From an uncultured Opitutia bacterium (lineage in GTDB: Bacteria > Verrucomicrobiota > Verrucomicrobiia > Opitutales > UBA953), in contig CAIMFJ010000008.1 in assembly GCA_903840355.1 (NCBI GenBank), positions 186,001-250,000 of the forward strand: 64,000 bases of DNA, written 5' to 3'. The notes under the pieces were generated by a model. That model was not told the DNA's origin, ran no database searches, and saw only the letters and a list, made by a program, of their open reading frames with translations. Each line of letters starts with the position of its first letter. Position 1 is the stretch's first letter. Position numbers and translations under genes: made by a program. Below, one piece after another: positions 18,354 through 25,343 of this stretch.

Positions 18354-19196
18354 TTAGAAGTTACTAAAGAATTTAGCCGCTGAATAAAACAGCCAGGCCA
18401 AGGTGCTAATCAAAGTTATCCCCGCGAAAACGAGTACTGCAATTAAGGGTTTCCACTCTGGCTCGGCGTGGGCAAAGGCCAACGCCCGCGTCGCCGCAAT
18501 CACCAGTAAAATAGGCACGAAAAGACTCCCACATGGCAGCAAGGCTACCCAAAGGTAAGCCCCCAGCACATAAGCCAAGGTACGCAGGGTAACTCCCCAT
18601 CCCTTCTGGCCTGCTTGGAGTATTTTTAAAATCACCTGCAGGACACTTGCTCCGACCAATAACCAAAGGCCCAGAACCAAACTACCACCAAAAATTGCCC
18701 GTAATAAATAACTGAGGTTCACCATCGGTCCGCTATCGGCAAAAAGAACGGTCCCAAATTTTTGGGCTAAACTTTGTCGGACCCAATAGATTAAAGGACT
18801 GTATAAACCAAAACCCACGAGAAGACTCAACATCGCACTTAAGCCAAACCAACGTACCGCAGCCCAAGGCGTCACTTCAGGTTTAAATTCCCGGAAAGTT
18901 TTTTGGGGGCGAAAGAGAACCTCTTTAAGTGTCCGAAAATATCGCTTTAAGTAAGAACGCGAGGCACCAGCGTCTTCCCACGCGAGCGGAGCTGGGGGTG
19001 CCATCATCCGCGCGGCCTGAACTGCGTGAGCGAACTCCGGACGACGGCTTAGCTCCTGCCACTGCACTTCCGTTTCGCACCACGACCATGTCGCGGGGTC
19101 CAAGCGACCCGTGGCTAAGCCTGATTCCACTTCAGAATAACTTAAAACTCGCAACGACTGCCCAGTGGCAGCGAGGTGGTAAGGGGCTTGGGACAT
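18354..19196 (-). CDS. GYF_2-like/Yip1-like membrane protein (paralogue 3, most diverged)
   Basis: A 280-residue protein. The N-terminal 60 residues keep the GYF_2 plan in weak form (LRVLSYSEVESGLATGRL, then WSWCETEVQWQEL). The Yip1-type region begins with YLKRYFRTLKEVLFRPQKTF and has about five membrane spans. The ATG at 19196 was chosen because the longer frame from 19244 would run through the tRNA-Arg gene and adds unrelated residues. It is the first of the co-directional minus-strand series that ends with the nuclease; the gap to paralogue 2 is 36 bases. Confidence 0.75.
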   Translation of the reverse strand: MSQAPYHLAATGQSLRVLSYSEVESGLATGRLDPATWSWCETEVQWQELSRRPEFAHAVQAARMMAPPAPLAWEDAGASRSYLKRYFRTLKEVLFRPQKTFREFKPEVTPWAAVRWFGLSAMLSLLVGFGLYSPLIYWVRQSLAQKFGTVLFADSGPMVNLSYLLRAIFGGSLVLGLWLLVGASVLQVILKILQAGQKGWGVTLRTLAYVLGAYLWVALLPCGSLFVPILLVIAATRALAFAHAEPEWKPLIAVLVFAGITLISTLAWLFYSAAKFFSNF

Positions 19197-19210
19197 CAGG
19201 GGAGTAAAGT

Positions 19211-19287
19211 TGGCGAGGGGGGCGGGGATCGAACCCGCGACCAATAGCTTAGAAGGCTACTGCTCTAATCCACTGAGCTACCCCCTC
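19211..19287 (-). tRNA. tRNA-Arg (anticodon TCT)
   Basis: A complete cloverleaf on the minus strand. The acceptor stem GAGGGGG pairs with CCCCCTC, followed by discriminator G and an encoded CCA. The D-arm contains AGCTCAGTGGATTAGAGC. The anticodon stem GTAGC/GCTAT (one mismatch-like wobble) holds loop CTTCTAA, and the T-arm is GCGGGTTCGATCCCCGC. The anticodon TCT reads AGA and AGG. It lies 14 bases upstream of the third GYF_2-Yip1 start and 50 bases downstream of folE2. Confidence 0.97.
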
Positions 19288-19337
19288 GTGGAAGTCACTT
19301 TGAACATCCACTAACGACGGGGCAAGCCGTGAGCGGA

Positions 19338-20297
19338 TTAGCAAATCAAGTCTCTAAAATTAGCGAAATCAGCCACTAAACCGCCAGGACAACCCTTATT
19401 AATGACCGAAACGGCATCATGCGAGTGCAAGGACTCGAGGTGCGAGCAGGCGACGACGAAGTCTTGCACACGACTATCCGCATCAAATTGCTCGAAGAGT
19501 AAGCGGGCCGCGTCTTCGACAAACTTGGAGTAAGCCCCATTCAGTTCGGCAAAAGCTTGTTCGTCTTCGCGCTTCACCATCACTTGGGTTTCCGTCTGCA
19601 AGCCTTTCAAGCAAAGCTCTTGCATGTCTTCGACGAAAAGATTGCGGCCGGGCATGACTTCGGCCACGACGCGAGCCTTGGAGCGTTGCGAGTGCGGAAT
19701 ACCGTACGCTTGGCGATAGTCGCGGGCGTGCTCCGTTAATTCTGCCGAACAAGGGCAGGCCGAAGAGTACACAAAGTCAAAGTGCGTATAACGACGCACA
19801 CGGTTCAAGTCATCAATCGTACCTTCCAGCACCACGCGGTAATACTGCCAGCCTTCGAGGTTGGAACGCAGCGACTTTTGTAACAGGGGATAACGGAATT
19901 CGACCATCAAACGAGCACGACTGCACTCGAGGTCTTTCTTATAGCGAATTAAAATCTCTTCAAGCAGTTCATGAGAAAGGGTGCGATCCTTGAAGTCATA
20001 GAACGTCCGCATCACACGAGACATGTTGATACCTTTACGGTCCGCCGCCAGGGACACCGAACCCGTTACGGTTACTTCTAAAGGCAAAGGCTTACCATCA
20101 CGCGTGACAACTAACATCGGCAAACGGAACCCAGAAATGCCCACATGCTGAATGGGAACGTTGGCCCCTTGAATTTGCGACGCGTCTTTATTTTGCATAT
20201 CAGGCAACGTGGCCCGATAGGCGTCATCGGCACGGAACTGGCGATCGTAGCGGCGGGACAGTCCCGATTTGGCTGACGATGACGAAGTGCGACTCAT
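19338..20297 (-). CDS. folE2: GTP cyclohydrolase I type 2 (FolE2)
   Basis: A 319-residue enzyme that converts GTP to dihydroneopterin triphosphate, the first step of folate (and queuosine) synthesis, as an alternative to FolE. Family signatures are [19 protein letters not shown] near residue 96, the active-site cysteine segment [16 protein letters not shown] near 184, [11 protein letters not shown] and [15 protein letters not shown]. The ATG at 20297 was chosen; an extended frame reaches back into the tRNA-Thr gene. It is flanked on both sides by tRNA genes in the same orientation and may share their transcript. Confidence 0.93.
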   Translation of the reverse strand: MSRTSSSSAKSGLSRRYDRQFRADDAYRATLPDMQNKDASQIQGANVPIQHVGISGFRLPMLVVTRDGKPLPLEVTVTGSVSLAADRKGINMSRVMRTFYDFKDRTLSHELLEEILIRYKKDLECSRARLMVEFRYPLLQKSLRSNLEGWQYYRVVLEGTIDDLNRVRRYTHFDFVYSSACPCSAELTEHARDYRQAYGIPHSQRSKARVVAEVMPGRNLFVEDMQELCLKGLQTETQVMVKREDEQAFAELNGAYSKFVEDAARLLFEQFDADSRVQDFVVACSHLESLHSHDAVSVINKGCPGGLVADFANFRDLIC

Positions 20298-20363
20298 AAT
20301 AATAGAAACGAAAAAGAAACTCGGCGGAACGCAAACTGACTGGCGATAAATCAAGCCCCCCGC

Positions 20364-20439
20364 TGGAGCCACCTGCCGGACTTGAACCGGCGACATTCTC
20401 ATTACGAATGAGATGCTCTACCAACTGAGCTAAGGTGGC
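20364..20439 (-). tRNA. tRNA-Thr (anticodon CGT)
   Basis: A 76-base minus-strand cloverleaf. The acceptor stem GCCACCT pairs with AGGTGGC, followed by discriminator T and encoded CCA. The D-arm is AGCTCAGTTGGTAGAGC, the anticodon stem TCTCA/TGAGA with loop TTCGTAA, and the T-arm GCCGGTTCAAGTCCGGC. Anticodon CGT reads ACG. folE2 starts 66 bases downstream on the same strand. Confidence 0.97.
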
Positions 20440-20548
20440 GACACAGGGGAATCGTGAAAATGCCGACCAAAATTATAAAATCAAGCCTAGGGTATGGTGC
20501 AAATGCCCTCGCCACCCCTCAAAACTTAGCCAAATTGTGCCAATAACT

Positions 20549-21655
20549 ATGCGCGCGGCCCTCATTGCTCGTCAATTTGATGTCCAAGGGCGTCTTGTCA
20601 CCGTCGAGCCTTACGGCTCCGGCAACGTGAATGACACCTACCTAGCCATCTTCCGCACCACCTTTTCGGAGCAACGATTCATCGTCCAACGAATCCGTAA
20701 ATCGGTCTTCCCGAATCCAGAAGCCATCATGCACAACATGCGCGTGCTCACCGATCACTGTCACGCCAAGTTGGAAGCCGAAGCCGATCGGGCGGACCGC
20801 ATTTGGCAACTTCCCAAAATCATCCAAACGAAATCAGGCGATGATTGGGTGACGGATGCCGATGGTGATTTGTGGCGGGCTATTTCGCACCTTGCCAGTG
20901 CCCACGCATTTGAACGCGTGCAAAACCCCGAACACGCCCACGAGGTCGGCTTTGTACTAGGACATTTTCATCGCATGGTGAGCGATCTACCCCCGGAGCG
21001 TTTAGGCTATGCCCTCCCCGGCTTTCACGTCACCCCCGAGTACCTCGCCAAACTAGACCAAGCGGCCAATACTCCGCTGGGACAAGAGCGTCTCAACGCC
21101 TCACTGGAGGCTAAGCGTGCGTGGCGTTTTATCCAAGAAAGACGGGGTCATTGTGCGGTTTTACGGAGTGCCCTAGAACGAGGTGAATTGAAACTCCGCA
21201 CCACACACGGCGATCCCAAAGTCGGCAATATCATGATTGATACTGCCACCGGACGAGGGACCGCAATTGTCGATCTCGACACGGTGCAACCTGGGTTGGT
21301 GCATGACGACATCGGCGACGCCACGCGCTCGGCGTGTAACCCCGCAGGTGAAGATGCGCCCGATTTAGCTTCGGTAATTTTTGACTTAGACCTCTTCACC
21401 ACCATTTACCGCGGCTACCTATCTCACGCGAAAGACTTTTTAAGTGCCGCGGATCACCGCCACCTCTACGCCTGCATTCACCTCATCCCACTGGAACTCG
21501 GACTGCGTTTCTTTGCCGACTATTTAGCGGGTGATGTTTATTTCAAAGTGCGTTACCCCGGGCACAACCTCCGCCGGGCACTCGTCCAATTCAAACTCGC
21601 CGAGAGCATTGAAACCCGAGAAGGGGCCATCCGCAAAGTCTTGGGCGAATCCTAA
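20549..21655 (+). CDS. NahK-like sugar kinase / phosphotransferase (APH fold)
   Basis: A 368-residue kinase of the aminoglycoside phosphotransferase fold. The N-lobe shows YGSGNVNDTYLAIF and RFIVQRIRKSVFPNPEAIM, which resemble N-acetylhexosamine 1-kinases (NahK). The catalytic loop is TTHGDPKVGNIMID near residue 214, with the metal-binding VDLDTVQPG near 237. The likely role is phosphorylation of an (amino)sugar in the cytoplasm; the substrate is an inference. The ATG at 20549 was chosen because the frame upstream runs towards the tRNA-Thr gene without similarity. The next gene starts directly after its stop codon. Confidence 0.72.
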   Translation: MRAALIARQFDVQGRLVTVEPYGSGNVNDTYLAIFRTTFSEQRFIVQRIRKSVFPNPEAIMHNMRVLTDHCHAKLEAEADRADRIWQLPKIIQTKSGDDWVTDADGDLWRAISHLASAHAFERVQNPEHAHEVGFVLGHFHRMVSDLPPERLGYALPGFHVTPEYLAKLDQAANTPLGQERLNASLEAKRAWRFIQERRGHCAVLRSALERGELKLRTTHGDPKVGNIMIDTATGRGTAIVDLDTVQPGLVHDDIGDATRSACNPAGEDAPDLASVIFDLDLFTTIYRGYLSHAKDFLSAADHRHLYACIHLIPLELGLRFFADYLAGDVYFKVRYPGHNLRRALVQFKLAESIETREGAIRKVLGES

Positions 21656-22474
21656 ATGACCGTCCCCCCACCTCCCAGCAGCTCCTGGACCCTCTGGATT
21701 GCGGGACTAATTCTGGTCCTTCTCATGTTTCGGGGGGCATGGCGCGGCTATCAACGCGGCCCCCTTCGTCAACTGGCGGGCCCGATTGCCCTCAGCCTCG
21801 GACTCTTGGCTGGATGGCTAGCCGGACCTGAAGTGGGACACAGTCTATTCCATAAAACCAGTTACCCTTGGTTGCTACGCGGGCTCACGGGGATTGTTAT
21901 CCTAACCTGTACCGTAGGCCTTTTAGTTTATGGCATTGCCTGGTGGTTAGGCCGTCGACCGAAGGGGTTGGATGAAGCCGAGAATCCCTTGATGGGATCC
22001 CTGATTGGGTGTTGGACTGGGGCACTTTATTTTAGCATTTTATTACTCATCCTCGCCTCCGTCTCCTCCCTCTTCGAACTTATTGAAGGGCCACTTGCCG
22101 AGCAAAAGAGTTGGACTGTGCAAACCTGTCACGAGCTCTCTAATACGCCTGTGACAAGTTGGCTCAAAGACTGGTCTCCCATCCCAGACAAGCAACGGAA
22201 GTTATTTACACAGTTGCGCCTGGTGATGGCTGATCCTCAGGCCTTGAAACGGGTCATGGAAACGACTGAAGTTCGCGCCCTAGCGAGCCACCCCTCTTTA
22301 TACCAAGCATGGGGAGATAAGAAAGTTCGTGAACTACTGAATAACAAGGACTTAAGTGGATTCTTTTCCCACCCAAAAGTCCGTGCAGTCTTAGCCGATG
22401 AAGCATTACAAAAGGAAGCCGACGCCATTGACTTGGCAGCAGTGATCGACCGCGCCCTAGTAATTCACAAATAA
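21656..22474 (+). CDS. CvpA-like membrane protein
   Basis: A 272-residue protein whose first 150 residues hold four hydrophobic segments with the CvpA layout: a first span, the charged FRGAWRGYQRGPLRQLAGP, then spans separated by short loops, with AENPLMGSLIGCWTGALYF near the last. The C-terminal 120 residues are soluble and helical. CvpA-type proteins are inner-membrane proteins linked to envelope homeostasis in other bacteria, with no defined reaction. The ATG follows the stop of the kinase gene with no gap, suggesting coupling. Confidence 0.72.
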   Translation: MTVPPPPSSSWTLWIAGLILVLLMFRGAWRGYQRGPLRQLAGPIALSLGLLAGWLAGPEVGHSLFHKTSYPWLLRGLTGIVILTCTVGLLVYGIAWWLGRRPKGLDEAENPLMGSLIGCWTGALYFSILLLILASVSSLFELIEGPLAEQKSWTVQTCHELSNTPVTSWLKDWSPIPDKQRKLFTQLRLVMADPQALKRVMETTEVRALASHPSLYQAWGDKKVRELLNNKDLSGFFSHPKVRAVLADEALQKEADAIDLAAVIDRALVIHK

Positions 22475-22542
22475 TTCACAGGGGGCTTTTTTTGTGGCTA
22501 TGGCCTGTTTTCTGCATAAAACAAAACTTCCCTCAGATTTCT

Positions 22543-23394
22543 ATGAAGCCCCTGACCATCCTCCTCACCTCGCTGGCCCTTGGTGCCTTTGCCCAAGACG
22601 CTAAGCCTGCTACCCCTGCAGCGACCACCCCTGTCGTTGCCCCGACGCCTGCCGGCGATCAAAAGAGCTACGCTCAAGTATGGTCGGCTAACAACGCCGC
22701 TGAGTTCGCTGCCTTTCAACGCAACGTTCAAGCGATCAGCCAAGAACTCGAATCCCTCAAACTGAGCAAGCAATTGCTCGAACTCGCCCTCACCACCCCT
22801 GAGCGCGAAGCCCGTAGCCACGAAATCGCGGCCAAGGCTGCCAAACTCCAAGGCGACGACGACGCGCTCGCCAAGGCCTACAACTTCCGCATTCAACGCC
22901 AATACATCGTGGTACCCACGAAATTGCACGTCCTCCTCCCCATCTCGAACGAAGAGTTCACCAAATTGTCGGCCGACAAATCGACCAAGCCCGACTCCTT
23001 AGTCGTGGAAGGCGAAAAGAAATATTCCGTCAAAGACACCATTTCGGGTGCCGTTGAAGTGGAAACCTACCAAATGCAAGTGAAGCGCGTCATCGAATCG
23101 AAGCGCGCCCTCCAACAACTCATCGACCTCCAACCTCGCCTCACCAAGGACGAAGACAAGAAGAAGGTCGAAGCTGCTGTGAAGTCGGCCCAAGAAGAAG
23201 TCAACAAGTCGCTCGAAGAGTACAAGACGGCTCGTGGCTATGAATTCCCTGCTGAATTCAGCATCCAAACCGCTGGTGCCAACCTCCTCCTCCAAATCTC
23301 GGAAGAAGAAAAGAAAGCCTTTGATAAGGCTGCGGCCGAGAAGAAGGAAGAAAAGAAGGACGCCCCGAGCACTCCAGCTCCTGAAAAGAAGTAA
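22543..23394 (+). CDS. Secreted protein of unknown function, tandem paralogue A
   Basis: A 283-residue protein with a signal peptide (KPLTILLTSLALGAFAQ, cleavage probably after AFA near residue 17). A Thr/Pro/Ala linker follows, then a helical body rich in Glu, Lys and Gln and a Lys/Glu-rich C-terminal tail. No family is recognised. Its body lines up with the next gene: LAKAYNFRIQRQYIVVP followed by LHVLLPISNEEFTKL matches FAKVYGFKVDNVAMRP followed by IQLLSPVNDEQIAEF, and both continue with a long coiled-coil-like helix. The ATG at 22543 begins the signal peptide; an upstream in-frame start adds 17 residues that would mask it. Confidence 0.75.
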   Translation: MKPLTILLTSLALGAFAQDAKPATPAATTPVVAPTPAGDQKSYAQVWSANNAAEFAAFQRNVQAISQELESLKLSKQLLELALTTPEREARSHEIAAKAAKLQGDDDALAKAYNFRIQRQYIVVPTKLHVLLPISNEEFTKLSADKSTKPDSLVVEGEKKYSVKDTISGAVEVETYQMQVKRVIESKRALQQLIDLQPRLTKDEDKKKVEAAVKSAQEEVNKSLEEYKTARGYEFPAEFSIQTAGANLLLQISEEEKKAFDKAAAEKKEEKKDAPSTPAPEKK

Positions 23395-23428
23395 TTTCTT
23401 ACCCCACCCCTAAACTCATACTAAATAT

Positions 23429-24250
23429 ATGACCACCGAATCCAAAGCCACCACCGCTCCTGAGGTCGACGAAAACCTCCTGCAGCATGAAAATATGGTC
23501 TTCTTCAAGTACGTCACGATCTCGCACCCCGAGACCTTGGCGCGCTTCACCAACGACCTGGAAATCATGAAGCAACAGGCCAAGCGCATCTTGGAACTCA
23601 ATCAGCGCATTCAATCCACCCTCACTTCCGGTGAGAAGGATGCCCTCTCCAAAGTTCGCGACACCGAATTAGCTTCCTTCAACGAGAAGGACGAGCTCTT
23701 CGCCAAAGTCTACGGCTTCAAAGTCGATAACGTCGCGATGCGCCCTCACTTCGTCCAAAACACCGAGATCCAATTGCTCTCGCCTGTTAATGACGAACAA
23801 ATCGCCGAGTTCCGCAAGAACCCCAACTTCAAAGAAACCGACATCTTGGCTCGCGGTAACCAAAAGATGCTCAGCCTCTGCAAGATGACGGGTGACCATA
23901 TCCCTCTCTTTGAACGCAACGCCCAAATCGTCGCAGCTCAACAGCAAGCCCTCATCCAACTCCGCGCCGCTGATCAACAAGCAACCGATGCTGATGCCAA
24001 GAAGCGCATCGCTGACGAAATCGCCAAGATCACCGAAATCCTCACCAAGAACGCCGAAGAGCTCAACAAGACCTACGGTATCTTCACCAACAACATCGTC
24101 TTTGATGTCTTGGTAGCCAAGTTCTGGGTGGCCCTCACTCAAGAAGAGTTGAAGGCCTACTTCGAACGCAAGCAGGCTGACAAAGCGGCGTCCGCCCCTG
24201 CTGCCGCGATCGAAGCCCCTAAGGCTGACAAGAAGAACGATAAGAAGTAA
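23429..24250 (+). CDS. Protein of unknown function without signal peptide, tandem paralogue B
   Basis: A 273-residue Glu/Lys/Gln-rich, mostly helical protein whose order of elements is the same as in the preceding gene but which lacks a hydrophobic N-terminus. It starts MTTESKATTAPEVDENLLQ. A helical pair (LEIMKQQAKRILELNQRIQ) comes first, then the shared FAKVYGFKVDN and LLSPVNDEQIAEF segments, a second long helix and a Lys-rich tail ending KKNDKK. A cytoplasmic place is expected, in contrast to paralogue A. No clear Shine-Dalgarno sequence lies before the ATG. A strong intrinsic terminator follows 23 bases after the stop. Function unknown. Confidence 0.75.
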   Translation: MTTESKATTAPEVDENLLQHENMVFFKYVTISHPETLARFTNDLEIMKQQAKRILELNQRIQSTLTSGEKDALSKVRDTELASFNEKDELFAKVYGFKVDNVAMRPHFVQNTEIQLLSPVNDEQIAEFRKNPNFKETDILARGNQKMLSLCKMTGDHIPLFERNAQIVAAQQQALIQLRAADQQATDADAKKRIADEIAKITEILTKNAEELNKTYGIFTNNIVFDVLVAKFWVALTQEELKAYFERKQADKAASAPAAAIEAPKADKKNDKK

Positions 24251-24273
24251 TTCTTGCCGTCCCTCTGGAACAA

Positions 24274-24300
24274 GGCCCGCCGTTTTGGCGGGCCTTTTTT
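24274..24300 (+). terminator. Intrinsic terminator after the paralogue pair
   Basis: A perfect 8-bp stem GGCCCGCC/GGCGGGCC with a 5-base loop, followed by six T on the plus strand. It closes the kinase-CvpA-paralogue run; it lies ten bases from the end of the convergent exonuclease gene. Confidence 0.92.
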
Positions 24301-24309
24301 ATGTCCGTT

Positions 24310-25254
24310 CTAAAAGAGCTCCCCTTGCTCCGTAGTCGGAGGTTTCTGAGGTGGAGGTGCCGGTGCAACTTCCTCCACTGGTGAGGCAGCTTTACCCAGG
24401 TAACGTCGCAACGTCGAATGCATCGCCATCGTAGTGAGAAACTCGGCCACGGCCGCAGGTTGCTCCTGCGGTGCTTCGCCCCACGTGAATTCATAATCAG
24501 TTCGGAAGGTAACCAACTGCAGATTAGTTCTAATCCGGTCTGCTTCGGCTTTCACCTGCTCGCGAAAGCGTTCAGGCTGCAACGTGTCGGCCGCCGTTAA
24601 CACGCCTTCAAGGCTACCATACTCGGTCAACCACTTCACCGCCGTCTTAGGGCCGACGCCTTTTAATCCTGGAATATTATCGGAGGTGTCGCCGACCAAA
24701 GCCAGATAAGCAGGAATCAGAGCGGGCGGTACGCCAAACTTTTCGGTCACGCCTTGGGCATCCAAACGGCGCCATCCCATGGCGGGATTAGCCGTTGGTG
24801 GCGGTGCCAATTGTATCACGGGTCCACCGACACACTGCCCGAAGTCTTTATCGGCACTGACAATAATACACTCATGTCCGACTTGACCTAAGCGCTGCAC
24901 CGCCGTGGCAATCAAATCATCAGCCTCGACGCCGCGCTGTTCCACGACTTGAAATCCTAACAACGCCGTGAGTTTTTTAATCTCCGGCAATTGGAGCACG
25001 ATATCTTCCGGCGTATCCTCGCGCTGCGCTTTATACTCGGGTAAAACGGCAAGGTGACGCGCCGAGCCACCGAGATCGAAAAAGACGACACCGCGGTCGG
25101 GCTTTTCGCTTTCCCGCAAATCGAGTAAAGTCTTCATCCACGCATGCAAGGCCCCGGTAGGAAACTGATCAGTGGGTCGGCGCAGGTTGGAACGCTCCAT
25201 CGCAAAGTGACTACGGAACACGAGGTTGAAACCATCGATGAGTAGCCAGCGCAT
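24310..25254 (-). CDS. 5'-3' exonuclease (FEN/PolA N-terminal-like) with C-terminal clamp-like motif
   Basis: A 314-residue stand-alone flap-type nuclease related to the 5' nuclease domain of DNA polymerase I. Metal-binding residues are visible in LIDGFNLVFRSHF (residues 5-17), VEADDLIATAV near 119, SADKDFGQ near 145 and LVGDTSDNIPGLKGVGPKTA near 196-215, which includes the helix-hairpin-helix that grips DNA. It likely removes primers or flaps. A Pro-rich tail from about residue 293 ends in QGELF, resembling the bacterial beta-clamp binding pentapeptide. Hairpins flank the gene on both sides. Whether a full-length PolA exists elsewhere cannot be seen. Confidence 0.88.
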   Translation of the reverse strand: MRWLLIDGFNLVFRSHFAMERSNLRRPTDQFPTGALHAWMKTLLDLRESEKPDRGVVFFDLGGSARHLAVLPEYKAQREDTPEDIVLQLPEIKKLTALLGFQVVEQRGVEADDLIATAVQRLGQVGHECIIVSADKDFGQCVGGPVIQLAPPPTANPAMGWRRLDAQGVTEKFGVPPALIPAYLALVGDTSDNIPGLKGVGPKTAVKWLTEYGSLEGVLTAADTLQPERFREQVKAEADRIRTNLQLVTFRTDYEFTWGEAPQEQPAAVAEFLTTMAMHSTLRRYLGKAASPVEEVAPAPPPQKPPTTEQGELF

Positions 25255-25291
25255 GGCACATAGTTTCAGAGGACTCGTTCCGGTCTTCCAG

Positions 25292-25321
25292 AAAAAAGCA
25301 GGCCCGCCAAAAGGCGGGCCT
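25292..25321 (-). terminator. Intrinsic terminator after the pilus-like operon
   Basis: Read on the minus strand, AGGCCCGCC, a four-base loop and GGCGGGCCT are followed by GC and six T. It lies 22 bases after the stop of the secretin gene and 38 bases before the start of the exonuclease gene. The stem core is the same 8 bp as in the terminator at 24274. Confidence 0.88.
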
Positions 25322-25343
25322 GAATAAACAACTGAAACTTTTA

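Noticed and set aside
22475-22510. A possible terminator with a seven-T run after the CvpA-like gene
   Set aside because: No GC-rich stem precedes the T run on the plus strand, so it is not supported as an intrinsic terminator.
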